Shown: positions 32,791-41,300 of the stretch, piece by piece
Layout: the number at the start of each line of letters is the position of its first letter
Numbering within the stretch: position 1 is the first letter of the stretch
DNA from: Duganella sp. BJB480
Lineage (GTDB): Bacteria; Pseudomonadota; Gammaproteobacteria; Burkholderiales; Burkholderiaceae_D
Direction: 5' to 3'
DNA: 64,000 bases
NCBI GenBank assembly: GCA_003416985.1
Contig: QVIN01000001.1
Span: 682,001 to 746,000 of the forward strand
Made by a program: the position numbers and the translations under genes
Notes under the pieces: model-generated
What the model was told of the DNA's origin: nothing
What the model saw: the letters and a program-made list of their open reading frames with translations, nothing else
Databases searched by the model: none

Positions 32791-33985
32791 AAGATTCATC
32801 GAGCATGTTGGCGGCCCAAAACAGCAGCGCCGCCAGGCTGACTGCGGCGCCGAGCAGGCACACGCCGCTCCAGCCCGCCCGCGCGTACACCGTCGTCGCC
32901 GCAAGCGCGCCGGCGCCGCTGCCGGCCGCGTAGAACATCATGTAGCAGCCGACCAGCCGGCTGTGCGCAGCCTTGCTGCCGCTGAAGATCATCTGCTGGT
33001 TGGTCACCTGCAGCGCCTGCACGCCAAGGTCCAGCGCCAGGATGCCGACCACCAGCGCCGCCAGCGACAGCGGCCCGGTGCCGCGCGCGCCCAGCCACAG
33101 CGGCAGCCATGCCAGCAATATCAGCAGCAGCGCGGCCAGGGAGGTGCGCTGGCCCCAGCCCCGGTCGGCCCACTGGCCGGCGCGCGCGGCGGCCAGCGTT
33201 CCGGCACAACCGACCAGGCCGAAAGCGCCGATGGCGGTGTGCGAGTAGTGATGCGGCGGCGCGGCCAGCGGCAGCACCAGCGCGCTCCACAGGATGCCGA
33301 AGGCGACAAACATCAGCAAGGCGATCACGCCGCGCACTTGCAGCACGCGGTCGTGGCGCAGCAGGGCGAACATCGAGGCGATCAGCGCGAGGTAGGACAG
33401 CCGGGCGTTCGACGCGCCCAGGCTTTGCGCCGGCGGGCGCGGCAGCATATGCCACAGCAGGGCCGACATGGCCAGCATCGCCAGCGCCGAGCCGCCGTAG
33501 ACCGCGCGCCAGCCCGCCATGTCCGCGACCCATCCGGCCAATGCGCGCGCCAGCAGCAGCCCGGCCACCACGCCGCTTTGCGCCGCGCCCACCACGCGGC
33601 CGCGTTCCGACTCCGCCGCCGCCACAGCCGCGTAGGCGATCAAGCCCTGCGTCATCGCAGTGCCCAGCAGCCCGATCGCCAGCATGCCCGCGACCAAAGC
33701 CGTCACGCTGCGCGCGCAGCTGACGCCCGCCAGCGCCGCCGCCAGCACAAGCAGTTGACCGAGCATCAGACGGCGCCGGTCGATGCGGTCGCCCAAGGGG
33801 ACGAGCAACAGCAAGGCCAGCAAGCTGCCGACCTGGGTTGCGCTGATCACGCCGCCAACGGCCGCAGGACTGATGGCGAAGTCGGAGGCCAGCGCATCGA
33901 GCAGCGGCTGGGCGTAGTAGACGTTGGCGACACTGAGTCCGCTGGCGCAGGCAAACAGAGCCACCAGGGAGCGGGGCATGGGCAT
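32762..33985 (-). CDS. MFS transporter (drug/small-molecule exporter type)
   Basis: A 407-residue protein with 12 predicted membrane helices. LSVANVYYAQPLLDALASDF is the start seen in the YgaY/arabinose-efflux-like MFS group and PLGDRIDRRRLML is the loop 2-3 signature. The ATG at 33985 has GAGG six bases upstream; an ATG at 33991 is the alternative. It is divergent from an HxlR-type regulator with a large inverted repeat between them, the usual layout of a regulator controlling its own efflux pump. Confidence 0.85.
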   Translation of the reverse strand: MPMPRSLVALFACASGLSVANVYYAQPLLDALASDFAISPAAVGGVISATQVGSLLALLLLVPLGDRIDRRRLMLGQLLVLAAALAGVSCARSVTALVAGMLAIGLLGTAMTQGLIAYAAVAAAESERGRVVGAAQSGVVAGLLLARALAGWVADMAGWRAVYGGSALAMLAMSALLWHMLPRPPAQSLGASNARLSYLALIASMFALLRHDRVLQVRGVIALLMFVAFGILWSALVLPLAAPPHHYSHTAIGAFGLVGCAGTLAAARAGQWADRGWGQRTSLAALLLILLAWLPLWLGARGTGPLSLAALVVGILALDLGVQALQVTNQQMIFSGSKAAHSRLVGCYMMFYAAGSGAGALAATTVYARAGWSGVCLLGAAVSLAALLFWAANMLDESFKFRRRRCT

Positions 33986-34000
33986 CTTCATCCTCAAGCT

Positions 34001-34054
34001 GGTTGCAAAACAAAACCAGTTGAATTGTAGGCAGTCTGGTTTTAAAATGCAACC
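34001..34054. promoter_or_regulatory. HxlR-type operator: large inverted repeat between MFS and regulator genes
   Basis: The arm at 34001-34019 (GGTTGCAAAACAAAACCAG) is the near-inverse of 34036-34054 (CTGGTTTTAAAATGCAACC), 16 of 19 positions, separated by 16 bases. Each arm is itself quasi-palindromic (GGTT...AACC), so two dimers could bind on the divergent promoters. Confidence 0.65.
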
Positions 34055-34074
34055 AATATTCAGGAGGCGCCGAG

Positions 34075-34527
34075 ATGGCAAAACGGAAGACCATGCAGAA
34101 CGATCCTTGTCCGGTGGCCCGCTCGCTGGACCTGGTGGGCGACCGCTGGTCGATGCTGCTGGTGCGCGACGCCTTCGACGGCATTCGCCGTTTCAGCGAT
34201 TTCCAGCGCAACCTCGGCGTGGCCCGCAACATCCTGTCCGACCGCCTGGGCGCGCTGGTCGAGGAGGGCATCTTTGCCGTCCAGCCTGCTTCGGACGGCA
34301 CCTCCTATCAGGAGTACGTTCTCACGCCGAAAGGCGAAGACCTGTTTCCGGTCGTGGTGGCGCTGCGTCAATGGGGCGAGCGCCAACTGTTTGGCAAGCA
34401 CGATCCGCATTCGCTGCTGATCGAAGCGGCGACCGGCAAGCCGGTGGCCGCGATGTTGCCGCGCGACCATGCCGGCCACGTCCTCAAGCCGGCCCATGCC
34501 CAAGTGAAGAAAACCACTAAAAAGTGA
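34075..34527 (+). CDS. HxlR-family winged-helix regulator
   Basis: A 150-residue regulator with the HxlR start CPVARSLDLVGDRWSMLLVRD followed by RRFSDFQRNLGVARNILSDRL (recognition helix) and a wing. The single N-terminal Cys (CPVARS) is the residue that senses thiol-reactive compounds or aldehydes in related regulators. GGAGG precedes the ATG. Divergent from the MFS exporter, so it is predicted to control that gene and itself through the inverted repeat between them. Confidence 0.9.
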   Translation: MAKRKTMQNDPCPVARSLDLVGDRWSMLLVRDAFDGIRRFSDFQRNLGVARNILSDRLGALVEEGIFAVQPASDGTSYQEYVLTPKGEDLFPVVVALRQWGERQLFGKHDPHSLLIEAATGKPVAAMLPRDHAGHVLKPAHAQVKKTTKK

Positions 34528-34586
34528 ACAAACAACGCCATTCTGTCGCCCTTTAAAAATGCCACAATGCGTGGGGGGATATCGGG

Positions 34587-34609
34587 TACAATTATTTGAA
34601 CGATCGTGC
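34587..34609 (+). promoter_or_regulatory. Promoter and palindromic operator of the acyl-CoA dehydrogenase operon
   Basis: TACAAT (34587-34592) is a likely -10. The palindrome GAACG-AT-CGTGC (34598-34609) sits at the predicted start. The same GNACG-NN-CGTNC pattern with AAAAGCACG at one side occurs before the phosphotransferase gene at 44202-44213, suggesting a shared TetR-type regulator. Confidence 0.5.
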
Positions 34610-34643
34610 TTTTTTAGCGGGATCATAAGAATACGGAGACAGC

Positions 34644-35834
34644 ATGGATTTGAACTACACGGCGGCGGATCTGGCGTTCCGCGACGCGGCGCGCGCTTTC
34701 CTCGAGGCCAACCTGCCGGGCGATCTGCAGAAGAAGGTCCGCAACCATCTGCGCCTGAGCCGCCAGGATTATGTGCGCTGGCACCAGATCGTCGCCAAGC
34801 AGGGCTGGGCCGCGCCGGCCTGGCCGGTCGAATACGGCGGTCCGGGCTGGAGCGCCACCCAGCGCCATATCTGGGAAGAAGAGTGCGCCCGCGCCGGCAC
34901 GCCGCCCATCCTGCCGTTCGGCGTCAACATGGTGGCGCCGGTCATCATGGCCTTCGGTAACGAGGCGCAGAAGGCCCACTATCTGCCGCGCATCCTCAGC
35001 TGCGAGGATTGGTGGTGCCAGGGTTACTCCGAACCGGGCTCGGGCTCCGACCTGGCCTCGCTCAAGACCACCGCCGAACGTTCCGGCGACCACTACATCG
35101 TCAACGGCCAGAAGACCTGGACCACGCTGGCCCAGCACGCGGACATGATCTTCTGCCTGGTCCGCACCGACACCACCGTGCGCAAGCAGGAGGGCATCTC
35201 CTTCCTGTTGATCGACATGAAGACGCCGGGCATCACCGTGCGCCCCATCATCATGCTCGACGAGGACCACGAGGTGAACGAGGTCTTCTTCGACAACGTC
35301 AAGGTGCCGGTGCAGAACCTGATCGGCCAGGAGAACAAGGGCTGGACCTACGCCAAGTACCTGCTGGGCCACGAGCGCACCGGCATCGCCGCCGTGGGCC
35401 GCTCCAAGCGCGAGCTGCTGTTCCTGAAGAAGATCGCCTCCGAACACTACAAGCACGGCAAGCCGCTGCTGCAGGATCCGGTGTACGCGGCCAAGGTGGC
35501 CAGCCTCGAAATCGAACTGATGGCGCTGGAGACCACGGTGCTGCGCGTGATCACGCGCGAGTCGCACGCGCCCGGCCCGGAGGCCTCGCTGCTGAAGGTG
35601 CGCGGCTCGGAGATCCAGCAACTGCTCACCGAATTGATGGTCGAGGCCCTGGGCCCGGACGCGCTGCCCTTCGACACCGACTACCTCGAAGGCAAGGCCG
35701 ACCACGCCGTGACCGGCGACGACGCCGCCGCGCCGCTGGCCGGCTACTACTTCAATTTCCGCAAGACGTCGATCTACGGCGGCTCGAACGAGATTCAGAA
35801 AAACATCATCACCCAGATGATCCTGGGACTGTGA
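34644..35834 (+). CDS. Acyl-CoA dehydrogenase (large-substrate type)
   Basis: A 396-residue flavoenzyme. WCQGYSEPGSGSDLASLKT binds FAD, VNGQKTWTTLAQHADMIF and the C-terminal YGGSNEIQKNIITQMILGL are standard. FDTDYLEGKADH... in the C-terminal part and the overall pattern follow the group found beside ACAD10/11-like phosphotransferases and FadE-type paired dehydrogenases. First gene of a three-gene operon with a second dehydrogenase nine bases downstream; the two may form a hetero-oligomer. Substrate probably a branched or ring-bearing acyl-CoA; not determinable here. Confidence 0.93.
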   Translation: MDLNYTAADLAFRDAARAFLEANLPGDLQKKVRNHLRLSRQDYVRWHQIVAKQGWAAPAWPVEYGGPGWSATQRHIWEEECARAGTPPILPFGVNMVAPVIMAFGNEAQKAHYLPRILSCEDWWCQGYSEPGSGSDLASLKTTAERSGDHYIVNGQKTWTTLAQHADMIFCLVRTDTTVRKQEGISFLLIDMKTPGITVRPIIMLDEDHEVNEVFFDNVKVPVQNLIGQENKGWTYAKYLLGHERTGIAAVGRSKRELLFLKKIASEHYKHGKPLLQDPVYAAKVASLEIELMALETTVLRVITRESHAPGPEASLLKVRGSEIQQLLTELMVEALGPDALPFDTDYLEGKADHAVTGDDAAAPLAGYYFNFRKTSIYGGSNEIQKNIITQMILGL

Positions 35835-35843
35835 GGGGCAGCG

Positions 35844-36983
35844 ATGGATTTTAATTTGAAAGAAGAACAGCAGCAGTTCGCCGACGCCCTGCGCCGCTGG
35901 ATCGACAAGGACTACGGCTTCGATGTGCGCCATCGCATCGTGCATTCGCACAGCGGCGTCTCGGACGTGGCCTGGAACACGCTGGTCGAGCTGGGCATGA
36001 CGGCGCTGCCGGTGCCCGAGGAGCAGGGCGGCTTCAACGGCAGCGCGGTCGACCTGTGGGTGGTGATGCAGGAGATCGGCCGCGGCCTGGTGGTCGAGCC
36101 GTATTTCGCCACCGTGTGGGGCGCGCAGTTCCTCAAGCTGGCCGGCAACCAGCACCGCCTGCTGGAGGAGGTGGCCAGCGGCGAGCTGAAACTGGCCTGC
36201 GCGCTGGGCGAGAAGCACGCGCGCCATGAGCTGTCGGACGTCAAGACCATCGCCAGCATCAACGGCGAGGGCTATCGCATCGACGGCACCAAGACCGTGG
36301 TCATCCATGGCGCCCAGGCCGGTGCGCTGATCGTGTCGGCCCGCAGCGCCGGCGCCCAGCGCGACACCAACGGCATCAGCCTGTTCGTGGTGCCGGCCGA
36401 CACGCCGGGCGTGATCGTGCGCGACTACCGCACCATCGACGGCCAGCGCGCCGCCACCGTGCAGTTCAGCCATGTGGCGGTGCCGGCTTCGGCGCTGCTG
36501 GGCAAGCTGGGCGGCGGCTGGGACATGCTCGACGAGGCGGCCGACTACGGCGCCAGCCTGCTGTGCGCGGAGGCGGTGGGCGCGATGGACGCGCTGTTCG
36601 CCGCCACGCTGGAGTACCTCAAAACACGCAAGCAGTTCGGCACGCCGATCGGCGGCTTCCAGGCGCTGCAGCACCGCATGGCCGACATGTACATCCACTT
36701 GGAGCAGGCCCGCTCGATGGCGATGCTGGCCGCGGCCCGCATGTCCTGCGGCGACGCCGAGGAGCGCCGGCGCGTGGTGTCGGCGGCCAAGGTGCGGGTG
36801 GGGCAGGCGTCCAAGTTTATCGGCCAGCAGGCGGTGCAGCTGCACGGCGGCATGGGCGTGACCGACGAGCTGCCGGCCGCGCACCACTTCAAGCGCATGG
36901 CCATGATCGAGCTGACGCTGGGCGACGTCGACCACCACCTGGAGCGGTTCATCGCCCAGCGCGGCTTCCAGCAGCACAGCTGA
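35844..36983 (+). CDS. Acyl-CoA dehydrogenase, second subunit-like
   Basis: A 379-residue protein of the same superfamily but less conserved at the FAD loop (CALGEKHARHELSDVKT) and with QLHGGMGVTDELPAAHHFKR at the C-terminal region where the catalytic base normally lies. Paired genes of this kind can encode an alpha2-beta2 dehydrogenase in which only one subunit type is catalytic. AGGGGCAGCG separates it from the first gene; its TGA overlaps the MaoC start. Confidence 0.9.
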   Translation: MDFNLKEEQQQFADALRRWIDKDYGFDVRHRIVHSHSGVSDVAWNTLVELGMTALPVPEEQGGFNGSAVDLWVVMQEIGRGLVVEPYFATVWGAQFLKLAGNQHRLLEEVASGELKLACALGEKHARHELSDVKTIASINGEGYRIDGTKTVVIHGAQAGALIVSARSAGAQRDTNGISLFVVPADTPGVIVRDYRTIDGQRAATVQFSHVAVPASALLGKLGGGWDMLDEAADYGASLLCAEAVGAMDALFAATLEYLKTRKQFGTPIGGFQALQHRMADMYIHLEQARSMAMLAAARMSCGDAEERRRVVSAAKVRVGQASKFIGQQAVQLHGGMGVTDELPAAHHFKRMAMIELTLGDVDHHLERFIAQRGFQQHS

Positions 36984-37435
36984 TGCGCAGCTTCGCCAAC
37001 CTGTCGGCCATGAAGGCCGAGATCGGCAACGAGGTGGCGGTGTCGGACTGGGTGGAGATCACCCAGGCCCGCATCGACCTGTTCGCCGACGCCACGGGCG
37101 ACCACCAGTGGATCCACACCGACGCCGAACGGGCCGCGCGCGAGTCGCCGTACGGCGCGACGGTGGCGCACGGCTTCCTGACGCTGGCGCTGCTGCCGGC
37201 GCTGCTGGTGAACGCGCTGCACATGGTGGACATGAAGATGGGCCTGAACTACGGCCTGAACAAGGTGCGCTTTCCGGCACCGGTGCCGGTCGGCAGCCGG
37301 GTGCGGGCGCGGCTGACCATCGTCGCCATCGACGACATCGCCGACGGCGCGCAGATCCTGTGGGGCGTGGTGATCGAGCGGGAGGGCGGCGACAAGCCGG
37401 TCTGCGTCGCCGAGTTCGTGATGCGGCGCTACTGA
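36983..37435 (+). CDS. MaoC-family (R)-specific enoyl-CoA hydratase
   Basis: A 150-residue hot-dog protein. ITQARIDLFADATGDHQWIHTD carries the hydratase-2 motif with the catalytic Asp and His (D..WIH), followed by AHGFLTLALLPALL. It would hydrate the enoyl-CoA made by the dehydrogenases. The ATG overlaps the previous stop by one base (TGATG), so all three genes are one operon. Confidence 0.9.
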   Translation: MRSFANLSAMKAEIGNEVAVSDWVEITQARIDLFADATGDHQWIHTDAERAARESPYGATVAHGFLTLALLPALLVNALHMVDMKMGLNYGLNKVRFPAPVPVGSRVRARLTIVAIDDIADGAQILWGVVIEREGGDKPVCVAEFVMRRY

Positions 37436-37442
37436 GCCGGCG

Positions 37443-38381
37443 TCAGGCGGCGCCGCCGCCGATCTCGGCCTTGCAGTAGCGGTTGCGGCCGTCCTGCTTG
37501 GCGCGGTACAGCTGGCTGTCGGCCATGCGGACCAGGGCGTTGCTGTCGACGCTGTCGAGCGGCGGCAGCGCCGTGCACACGCCCAGGCTGACCGTCACAT
37601 ACGGCACGGTCGGCGCGGCCGCGTGCGGGATGGCCAGGCCGCGCACCTCCTCCAGGATGCGGCGCGCCACCACCTCGGCGCCCAACGCCGGCTCCTGCGG
37701 CAGCAACAGGATGAATTCCTCGCCGCCGTAGCGGGCCAGCAGGTCCTGCGGCCGCGAGGCGCAGCGCGCCATCGCCAGGCTCACCTGCTGCAGGCACAGG
37801 TCGCCGGCCTGGTGGCCGTAGTGATCGTTGTAGAGCTTGAAGTGGTCGACGTCGATCATGATCACCGACAGCGGCAGGCCGGCGCGCGCGCAGCGCCGCC
37901 ATTCGGCGTCGAGGGTGTCGTTGAAGCTGCGGCGGTTGGCCACGCCGGTCAGGCCGTCGGTCATGCTCAGTTCGCGCATGGCGTCGGCCTGGCGCTTGAT
38001 GGTCAGCTGGCTGCGCACGCGCGCGCGCACCACGGCCACGTTGAACGGCTTGCTGATGAAGTCGACCGCGCCGGCCTCCAGCGCGCGGGTCTCGTCCTCC
38101 GGCTGGTTGAGCGCGGTGACGAAGATGACCGGGATGTCCTGCAGCCGGGGCGAGTTGCGCAGCGCGGCGCATACGGCGTAGCCGTCCATGCCGGGCATGA
38201 CGGCGTCCAGCAGGATCAGGTCCGGCTGCTGTTCCAGCGCCAGCTCCAGCGCCTTTTCTCCGTCCAGCGCGAACAGCACCTCGTGCTCGTCGCGCAGCGC
38301 GTGGTGCAGGATCTGGATGTTCTCCATGGCGTCGTCGACCACGAGTATCCGTCCGTTCCTGGCCAGGTCGGTCCAAGTCAT
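37443..38381 (-). CDS. Response regulator with GGDEF domain (diguanylate cyclase)
   Basis: A 312-residue protein. Receiver domain residues ~10-125: VVDDAMENI, phospho-acceptor Asp in LILLDAVMPGMDG, Lys in ISKPFN. GGDEF domain ~150-305: SMTDGLTGVANRRSFN, then RYGGEEF active site. An RPQD motif five residues before GGEEF is the product-inhibition I-site, so activity should be feedback-limited by c-di-GMP. It follows the hybrid kinase gene with a four-base overlap. Product could act on the MshE ATPase encoded later in the window. Confidence 0.93.
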   Translation of the reverse strand: MTWTDLARNGRILVVDDAMENIQILHHALRDEHEVLFALDGEKALELALEQQPDLILLDAVMPGMDGYAVCAALRNSPRLQDIPVIFVTALNQPEDETRALEAGAVDFISKPFNVAVVRARVRSQLTIKRQADAMRELSMTDGLTGVANRRSFNDTLDAEWRRCARAGLPLSVIMIDVDHFKLYNDHYGHQAGDLCLQQVSLAMARCASRPQDLLARYGGEEFILLLPQEPALGAEVVARRILEEVRGLAIPHAAAPTVPYVTVSLGVCTALPPLDSVDSNALVRMADSQLYRAKQDGRNRYCKAEIGGGAA

Positions 38382-41300
38382 GCACTATCCTTTCGATGCA
38401 ACATATCCGCCACGATGGCTTGCGCGGCGGTGAAATCGAGCGTCTCGACCGCCTCCGCCAGCGCGCTCCATCCGTCCGCGTCCGTGAGCGCCGGGCGCAG
38501 CTGGCGCAGCACGTCCAAGGCTTTCAAGTTGTTATTCTGAAGCAAACTATGTAACTCCGCCAGCTTTTGCGGCAAGTCGTGCGCGATCGGCTTGCCTTGG
38601 GGAAGCGAGTCTGTCGAGACTGACAACCGGCGGGCGTCGGCGGCCAGGCCTTGCAGGGCCTGGTCCAGCACGGTCAGCGCGGCGTCCAGCGCGGCCGGGT
38701 CGGGGTGGTCGCGGTGCAGGATTGCTTCGGCTTCGGCGGTCAGGCCGGCCACCTGCGTCGCGCCCAGGTTGGCGGCCACGCCGCGCAGGCGGTGCAGGCT
38801 TTGCGCGGCCTGCTGGCGGTGGCCGGCCGCCAGCTGCGCCCGGACCTCGGTCACGGTGGCGCCCTGCGTTTGTTCGAAGCGCTTGAACAGCGCCACCAGC
38901 GCGTCGCTGTTGCCGCCCAGCCGGGCCAGCGCGGCCTTCGTGTCGACGCCGGGCAGCGCGAGCAGGCCGGCCGGCGCGCGTGCGGGGCCGGCGGCCGGCA
39001 TGGCGCCCGGCACCACGCCCGGCGCGGCGGCTGGCATCGCCCCGGGCGGGGCGGATGGCCGGGGGGCGTCCCGCGCCGCAGCTGGCGCGGCGAGCGGCAT
39101 CGCGGCGGAAGTGGACCGGGCGGGCGCCGCCGGACGCGGCACCAGCCGGGTCAGCACGGCGATCATTTCCGCGACGTCGATCGGCTTGGCCACGTGGGCG
39201 TCCATGCCGGCCTGGTCGGCGCGGCGGCGGTCGTCCTCCATCACGTTGGCGGTCATGGCGACGATGGGCAGGCGCGCCAGCGGGCCGCCGGCGGCGCGGA
39301 TCGCGGCCGTGGCGTCGTAGCCGTTGAGCACCGGCATCTGCACATCCATCAGCACCAGGTCGCAGCGTTGCGGGTCGGCGCACAGCAGGTCGACCGCCAG
39401 CTGGCCGTTGGCCACCGTCTCGACCGCGGCGCCGGCGTGCAGCAGCATCAGTTGCGCGACCTCCTGGTTGATCTCGTTGTCCTCGACCAGCAGGATGCGC
39501 AGGCCGTTCAACTGTCCGTCCAGCGGGCCGTGCGGGGCGGACGGCGCCGCGCCGGGGGCGCCGCTGAACAGGGCGGCCACCCGTTCCAGCAGGCGCGCCG
39601 GCAGGACCGGCTTGGACAGCACGCCGGCCACGCCCAGGCCCTCGGCCAGCCCGGCCTGGCCGGCGGCGACAGGTTCGGGCGCCATCAGCAGCACCGGCGG
39701 CAGCGCCATGCCGGCGCGCAGCCGGGCCAGCACGGTGGCGGCGTCGCCGTCCGGCATGTGGTAATCGAGCAACAGCAGGTCGTAGGGCCGGTGCCGGCGC
39801 TCGCGCAGCATGGCCAGCGCGGCGTCGGCGCCGGCGGCGCAGCTGGCGGCCCAGCCCAGGTGGTTGCATGCGAGTTGCAGGGCTTCGCGCGCGCTGGCGT
39901 TGTCGTCGACGATGAGCAGCGCCAGGCCGGCCGCGGCGGGCGGCGGCACCGGCGCGGCCAGCGGCGCGCCGCATTCGAACGGGCAGCTGAACAGGAACTC
40001 CGAGCCGCCGCCCGGCTCGCTGCTGACGCTGATGGCGCCGCCCATCATGTCGGCCAGCTGGCGGCAGATCGCCAACCCCAGGCCGGCGCCGCCGAACTGC
40101 CGGCTGCTGCTGCCGTCGGCCTGCGAGAAGGCGTCGAAGATGCGGGCCTGCTGCGCGGCCGGGATGCCGACGCCGGTGTCGCGCACGCGGAACTCCAGCA
40201 GGATGGCGTGCCGGCCGGCCAGGTCGGCGCCGGCCGCCGCCCGCACCTGCAGCACCACCTCGCCGCGCTCGGTGAACTTGACGGCGTTGCCGACCAGGTT
40301 GAGCAGCACCTGCTCCAGCCGCATCGGATCGCCCGCCAGCTCGGCCGGCAGGCGCGGGTCGATGTCGTAGACCAGCTCGATGCCCTTGTCGCCGGCGGCG
40401 CCGCTCACCAGCAGGCCGACGCTGTCGAGGATGCGCTCCAGGCTGAAGCCGGCATGGTCGAGCACCAGCTGGCCGGCGTCGATGCGCGAGTAGTCCAGCA
40501 CGTCGTTGACCAGGCCCAGCAGCGACTGCGTGGCCAGCTGGATCTTGTCCAGCTGCTCGCGCTCGCGCGGCGCCAGCGCGGCCTGCTCCAGCAGGCGGGC
40601 CAAGCCGATGATGGCGTTCATCGGGGTGCGGATCTCGTGGCTCATATTGGCCAGGAACTCGCTCTTGGCCCGGCTGGCGGCCTCGGCGCGGTCGCGCGCC
40701 AGCACCAGTTCCTCGTTGACCTCCTGCAGGTGCAGCTCGGCCTCCTTGAGCTCGGTGACGTCGGACACCAGCACGAAGAAGCCGCGCACGGCGCCGCGCT
40801 CGTCGATGTCCGGGATGTAGTTGACCCACGTGTGGCTGAGCTCGCCCGACGGCCAGCGCAGCCGGTCGGCGAACGCCTGCGGCTGGCCGGCCAGCGCGCC
40901 CTGCACGTAGGGCGCGCAGACCGCGTACTGGGCCTCGCCCATCACCTCGGGCATCAGCGCGTCGAGCATCTGCGCGCTGTCGCGGCCGTGCCAGTCGAGG
41001 AAGTAGCGGTTGGCGAAGCGGCAGCGCTGGCCGGCGTCCCAGTAGGCCACCATGCCGGGCAGGTTGTCGGCCACGGTGCGCACGAAATGCTCGCTCTGCG
41101 CCAGCTTGGCCACGGTGGCGCGCAGCGCCTCCTTGGCCTCCTTGCGCTCGGTGATGTCGATCGAGATGCCCAGCACGTGGGTGGGGGCGCCGTGCTCGTC
41201 GCGCAGCGCCACCTTGCGGGTGGTCATGTAGCGGGTGCCGCCGCCGGCGCCGGTGACCGGCTCCTCGGCGATCTCGGCCACCTCGCCGGGCGGCGCGGCC

